From Opitutia bacterium (GTDB lineage Bacteria; Verrucomicrobiota; Verrucomicrobiia; Opitutales; Opitutaceae), in the NCBI GenBank assembly GCA_016187945.1, contig JACPIT010000003.1, positions 124,001 through 188,000 of the forward strand: DNA of 64,000 nt. The letters run 5' to 3'. The position numbers were made by a program, and so were the translations under genes. Under the pieces are notes generated by a model that saw nothing but the letters and a program-made list of their open reading frames with translations, did no database searches and was not told where the DNA came from. Every line of letters starts with the position of its first letter. Position 1 is the stretch's first letter. Below are positions 61,181-64,000 of the stretch, in pieces.

Positions 61181-62599
61181 ATGCGCACACGCCTTTGCTA
61201 CCTCGCGTTGCTGATCCTGCCACTGCTCGCGTATTGGCCGGTGTTCACGCATGAATTCGGTTCGCCGGAGGATTTTCTGCGGCTGAACGCTACCGACGTC
61301 CTGGCGGCGGATGGTGCGCAGAAGGGCATCGTGCACGGCGCGCTGCAGGATCTGGCGTTTCACTCGATCGACTCGGTGCCGCTGCTCGCGGCGTTGCGCG
61401 GTCTCTCGCTGCTGCTCGTGGTGCTTTGCGGCGTGGCGATCTGGCAGGTGACGGAGCGTGCCGGCTGGTCGGAAATCGATGCGACGGCGCTGGCCGTGGG
61501 CGTGATGCTGTTGCCGGCGCCGCAGCTTTACGCGGCCTGGGCGGCGGCGTGGCCGGCGGCGCTGGCGGCGTTGCTGTCGCTGGCGGCGTTCGCCGCGACG
61601 GAGAGCGAACTCGAAGTCGGCGGCACGCGGCGGTTCGTCGGCATGCTGGGGGGCGCGCTGCTCTATTTTGGCGCGGCGATGTGCTATTTTCCGAACGCGA
61701 CCATGGGCCTCGTGCCGCTCGCGGCGCTGACGCTCGCGCGGTCGCTGCGACTGTCGCACGATTTGAAAAAATGGTTCGCGACGCACGTGGCGGTGATGGC
61801 GGTGGGTTTGATCGCGTCGGGCGTGCTGGAACGCCTGCTGATGGAGGGCGCGGGAGTGGGCGATCGGACGCAGATTTGGGGACGGCTCGAGTCGCTCTTC
61901 ACCTTCGCGTTGCCGGCGGGTTGGGCCGCGTTTCTGGTCGGCGAGCATGGTTCCACGCGGGGCGTCGCCGCGGCAATCGGTGTGATCATTGCGGTCGCGT
62001 TGGTGGCGATCGCTCGGCGCGACGCGCGGGCGGAAACGCGCGCCGCGGCGCAGTGGGGGCTCGCGCTCGGTGCGACGACGGCGCTGTTCTGCGCGGTCGC
62101 GGTGTTCGCTCCGAACTGGCAGGGCGGCTATCGCGCGTTATGGCCGCTCGGCGGGATCGTCGTGGTCGGACTGGTCAGCGCGGTGCGCGGAGTCGGCGAG
62201 CAGCCGGCCAGGAAACCGGTGTGGCATTTCGTGGCGTTGAGCGGGTTGATCGTGGTCGGGGTGCTGGCAGCCGGAGCGCAGGTATTTTCGCTGCTGGTCT
62301 CGCCGCTCGAACAGGAATGGCAATCGCTCAACGGGGCGGTGTTGCGGGCGACGATCGCGGGAGACGTGAAGGTGCAATTGCGGCTCCCGGCGGACGCGGT
62401 GCTGACCGCCGGCATTCCGGAGGCGCGGTTCGACGCGCGCGTGGCGCAATCTCCCGCCGCGGCGGTGCAAATGTTCAGTGCGGCGTTGAGCGACCGTTTT
62501 TCGTCCGGCTTGCCGAAAGGCACGAAGGTGCACGTGGACGTGATGCCGGTCGCAGCCCCGGCGTCGGGCACACTGATGTTCGAGCTGAAGAAGTTTTGA
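61181..62599 (+). CDS. polytopic membrane protein (possible GtrII-like)
   Basis: A 472-residue protein with about 11 hydrophobic helices and a periplasmic C-terminal tail of about 80 residues. It starts MRTRLCYLALLILPLLAYWP, and YWPVFTHEFGSPEDF places an acidic pair in the first periplasmic loop. The overall form resembles GtrII-type or GT-C sugar-transfer proteins, but no decisive motif is present. The ATG is three bases after the polymerase stop, so the genes share a transcript even though no functional link is evident. Function unknown. Confidence 0.8.
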   Translation: MRTRLCYLALLILPLLAYWPVFTHEFGSPEDFLRLNATDVLAADGAQKGIVHGALQDLAFHSIDSVPLLAALRGLSLLLVVLCGVAIWQVTERAGWSEIDATALAVGVMLLPAPQLYAAWAAAWPAALAALLSLAAFAATESELEVGGTRRFVGMLGGALLYFGAAMCYFPNATMGLVPLAALTLARSLRLSHDLKKWFATHVAVMAVGLIASGVLERLLMEGAGVGDRTQIWGRLESLFTFALPAGWAAFLVGEHGSTRGVAAAIGVIIAVALVAIARRDARAETRAAAQWGLALGATTALFCAVAVFAPNWQGGYRALWPLGGIVVVGLVSAVRGVGEQPARKPVWHFVALSGLIVVGVLAAGAQVFSLLVSPLEQEWQSLNGAVLRATIAGDVKVQLRLPADAVLTAGIPEARFDARVAQSPAAAVQMFSAALSDRFSSGLPKGTKVHVDVMPVAAPASGTLMFELKKF

Positions 62600-62640
62600 G
62601 TGACGGGCGCAGCGGAGTCCGGGCGGTCAGCGACCGGGTT

Positions 62641-62719
62641 GTAGGAGCGGCTTTGCACCGCGATCGGCTCGGACATGGCGCGCGCTTCGCAGCAATCGCG
62701 GCGTAAAGCCGCTCCTACA
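62641..62719. repeat. palindromic element, GTAGGAGCGGCTTTGCACCGCGA family (copy 4)
   Basis: GTAGGAGCGGCTTTGCACCG at one end and CGCGGCGTAAAGCCGCTCCTAC (62698-62719) at the other; lies between convergent genes. Confidence 0.9.
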
Positions 62720-62738
62720 GGGGGGAAATGCGGGCGCG

Positions 62739-62765
62739 AAAAAGCCGGAGCGGTTTGGCTCCGGC
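62739..62765 (-). terminator. intrinsic terminator of the thioredoxin gene
   Basis: On the minus strand GCCGGAGC (62765-62758) and GCTCCGGC (62751-62744) form a perfect eight-base stem with a six-base loop, followed by TTTTT (complement of 62743-62739). It lies 48 bases after the trxA stop. Confidence 0.88.
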
Positions 62766-62812
62766 GAATTTTTCCGGCGGTCGTAGACCGCCGCGATCGG
62801 TTTTTGCGCGAC

Positions 62813-63136
62813 TCAGACTTTGCCGGCGAGTTTCGCCTTGAGCGTGCCCTTGTCCATCATGCCGACGAATTGCTCGGCGACGGCGCCGTTCTTGAAGAGG
62901 AGGAGCGTCGGGATCGCGCGGACGCCGTATTGCGCGGCGAGGTCGCCGTTGTCGTCGACGTTGACCTTCGCGATCTGGAGTTTGCCGGCCAATTCGCTCG
63001 AAAGATCCTCGAGGATCGGCGCGATCGCCTTGCAGGGACCGCACCACGGAGCCCAGAAGTCCACGAGGACGGGCGTCGCGCCGGCGACGGCGGATTTGAA
63101 GGAGTTGGAGTCGAGATTGACGATGTTGGCGGCCAT
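62813..63136 (-). CDS. trxA: thioredoxin
   Basis: A 107-residue canonical thioredoxin: the active site DFWAPWCGPCKAIAPILEDL (Cys near residues 32 and 35), IAKVNVDDNGDLAAQYGVRA and cis-proline IPTLLLFKNG. It is cytoplasmic. It reduces disulfides and serves reductive enzymes. The ATG at 63136 gives the usual N-terminus (MAANIVNLDSNSF); the upstream extension is not needed. It has its own terminator. Compared with the efflux-operon thioredoxin at 40116 it is the better housekeeping candidate. Confidence 0.96.
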   Translation of the reverse strand: MAANIVNLDSNSFKSAVAGATPVLVDFWAPWCGPCKAIAPILEDLSSELAGKLQIAKVNVDDNGDLAAQYGVRAIPTLLLFKNGAVAEQFVGMMDKGTLKAKLAGKV

Positions 63137-63184
63137 GATGGGGGAGGATTGAAATTCGTTTTGACCGGAAGGCAACTGCGCGGC

Positions 63185-63460
63185 TCAGCGCGGAGTGGAT
63201 TTGTGGATGATCTCGGCGAGTTCCTTTGGCTCGACAGTTTGCAGGTGTTTGCCGCGCTGCTTGAGCGTCTCGAAGGTCTTGACCACGGTCTCGGTCATGC
63301 GGCCGTGCGTCTCTTCGGACCCGCCGAGGATCGTGAATTGCTCGGCCTGCGTGATGCGTTTGTGGCCGTCGTCGTTGTCGAGACCGACGCCGAGGAGGTG
63401 GGCGTGGCCCTTCGGCTTCTTGGCGGATTTAGACGGACGGCGACGAGGCGCTTTTTTCAT
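63185..63460 (-). CDS. small basic conserved-type hypothetical protein after scpA
   Basis: A 91-residue protein with a Lys/Arg-rich N-terminus (MKKAPRRRPSKSAKKPKGHA) and a compact acidic-helical remainder (TQAEQFTILGGSEETHGRMT, ETVVKTFETLKQRGKHLQTV). The ATG at 63460 overlaps the end of scpA by 32 bases in another frame, so it is translated from the same message. No family recognised. The charged start may contact nucleic acid; that is speculative. Confidence 0.7.
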   Translation of the reverse strand: MKKAPRRRPSKSAKKPKGHAHLLGVGLDNDDGHKRITQAEQFTILGGSEETHGRMTETVVKTFETLKQRGKHLQTVEPKELAEIIHKSTPR

Positions 63461-64000
63461 CTTGGGGCGTGACGGTGTGCGGCGGCACCGGTGTTTCAAG
63501 TGCGTTTTGGTCGCTGGACGCAACGGGCGCGGCGGACGGGACCGGCGGCGGAAGCGGAGAGGTGTCGCTCGATGCCGCGTCCGCGGGCGCGACGACGTCG
63601 GTCGGCGGTGCGTCGTCAATCGGTGCCGCGAGCGGTGGCGCCTCGGTGGCGCGATCAGCGAGGGTCGGCGCGAACTCGGCCGGCGTGGCGATGTCGGTCG
63701 AGGCGGCTGGGGCGGGCTCGGGGTTCGCGACGACGGCGGATGCGATCGGTGCGCTTTCACCGGACTCGGGCGCGGGGGCGGGTTGCGTTTCGACGACGCT
63801 GAGTGCGGCGGGCGCGGTCTCGTCAACGGCGGTGCAGATGATGTCGGCGAACGCCTCGTCCTGGCGGAGCGTGAGTTTTTTGAGGCGCGTGAGCTCGAGC
63901 AGCGCGAGGAACGTGGCGACGAGCGTGCGCAGCGGAATTTTGGTCGTGAACAGGCTCGAGAACGTGAACTCCCGGCGCGTCTTCGTCTGCCCGAGGATGT
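63429..64000 (-). CDS. scpA: segregation and condensation protein A, C-terminal part
   Basis: Only the last 190 codons are in the window; the start lies beyond 64000. REFTFSSLFTTKIPLRTLVA then TFLALLELTRLKKLTL and RQDEAFADIICT match the C-terminal winged-helix region of the kleisin ScpA, which with SMC and ScpB compacts and segregates the chromosome. After this domain there is an unusual tail of about 125 residues rich in Ala, Pro, Ser and Asp, not normally seen in ScpA. It ends TAA at 63429 and overlaps the next gene. Confidence 0.88.
   Translation of the reverse strand, partial: ILGQTKTRREFTFSSLFTTKIPLRTLVATFLALLELTRLKKLTLRQDEAFADIICTAVDETAPAALSVVETQPAPAPESGESAPIASAVVANPEPAPAASTDIATPAEFAPTLADRATEAPPLAAPIDDAPPTDVVAPADAASSDTSPLPPPVPSAAPVASSDQNALETPVPPHTVTPQDEKSASSPSV

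Noticed and set aside
63465-63826. Arginine/proline-rich minus-strand frame upstream of the 91-residue gene
   Set aside because: It is the shifted-frame shadow of the Ala/Pro-rich scpA tail; the ATG at 63460 is the first sensible start.

Overview
The window is GC-rich, densely coded DNA from the chromosome of a Gram-negative, carbohydrate-degrading bacterium. The mix of traits fits Verrucomicrobia, most likely Opitutaceae. These traits are very long TonB-dependent receptors with a 'SPFEVQ' start, a LacI regulator beside TonB/SSS/Gfo-Idh genes, secreted glycoside hydrolases of several families, a HAF-repeat protein with a PEP-CTERM anchor, a family B DNA polymerase, and intergenic regions full of palindromic repeats. 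The taxonomic placement is inference from gene content. No rRNA or tRNA gene was recognised.

Layout. (1) 1-11000, minus strand: a LacI-flanked sugar/polyol locus with TonB receptor, sodium:solute symporter, two Gfo/Idh/MocA oxidoreductases, glycerol kinase, glycerol-3-phosphate dehydrogenase and a partial alpha-helical protein. The LacI gene is divergent and is followed by a GH2 beta-galactosidase-type enzyme. (2) 14900-20100: a SLOG-SLATT membrane protein, two envelope proteins, a membrane sensor-like protein and an MscS channel. (3) 20400-32830: a 1257-residue TonB receptor, then a galactan-type locus with histidine kinase, GH30, response regulator, GH35 beta-galactosidase and galactose mutarotase. 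(4) 32945-41445, minus strand: a TetR gene and a six- to eight-gene RND efflux operon that includes a thioredoxin and an aldo/keto reductase, with matching operator-like sites before TetR and before the operon. (5) 41670-44324: HAF/PEP-CTERM protein and GH28 polygalacturonase. (6) 44600-52930: an ATE/Bpt-like protein, a purine permease, an amidohydrolase, an amidase head-to-head with a NMT1-type ABC importer, and an FKBP isomerase. (7) 53131-64000: argA, proS, clpS with a coupled partner, a 6S RNA gene, a family B polymerase, trxA and the end of scpA.

How the parts work together. TonB receptors, secreted hydrolases, inner-membrane transporters and cytoplasmic oxidoreductases or kinases form two carbohydrate uptake and breakdown units. 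One is governed by a LacI repressor and one by a NarL-type two-component system. The RND operon looks like a substrate-induced detoxification unit. ClpS and the ATE-like protein both point to N-degron handling.

The most unusual theme is the repeats. At least six families of inverted-repeat elements, most bounded by 5'-GTAG and CTAC-3', fill the gaps. One family also lies in frame inside two protein-coding genes, a separate heptamer repeat lies inside a third, and the GTAG end of one element supplies the stop codon of a gene. Intergenic stretches over 300 bases are covered by repeat, terminator or RNA entries, except 20103-20404, where nothing firm was seen.
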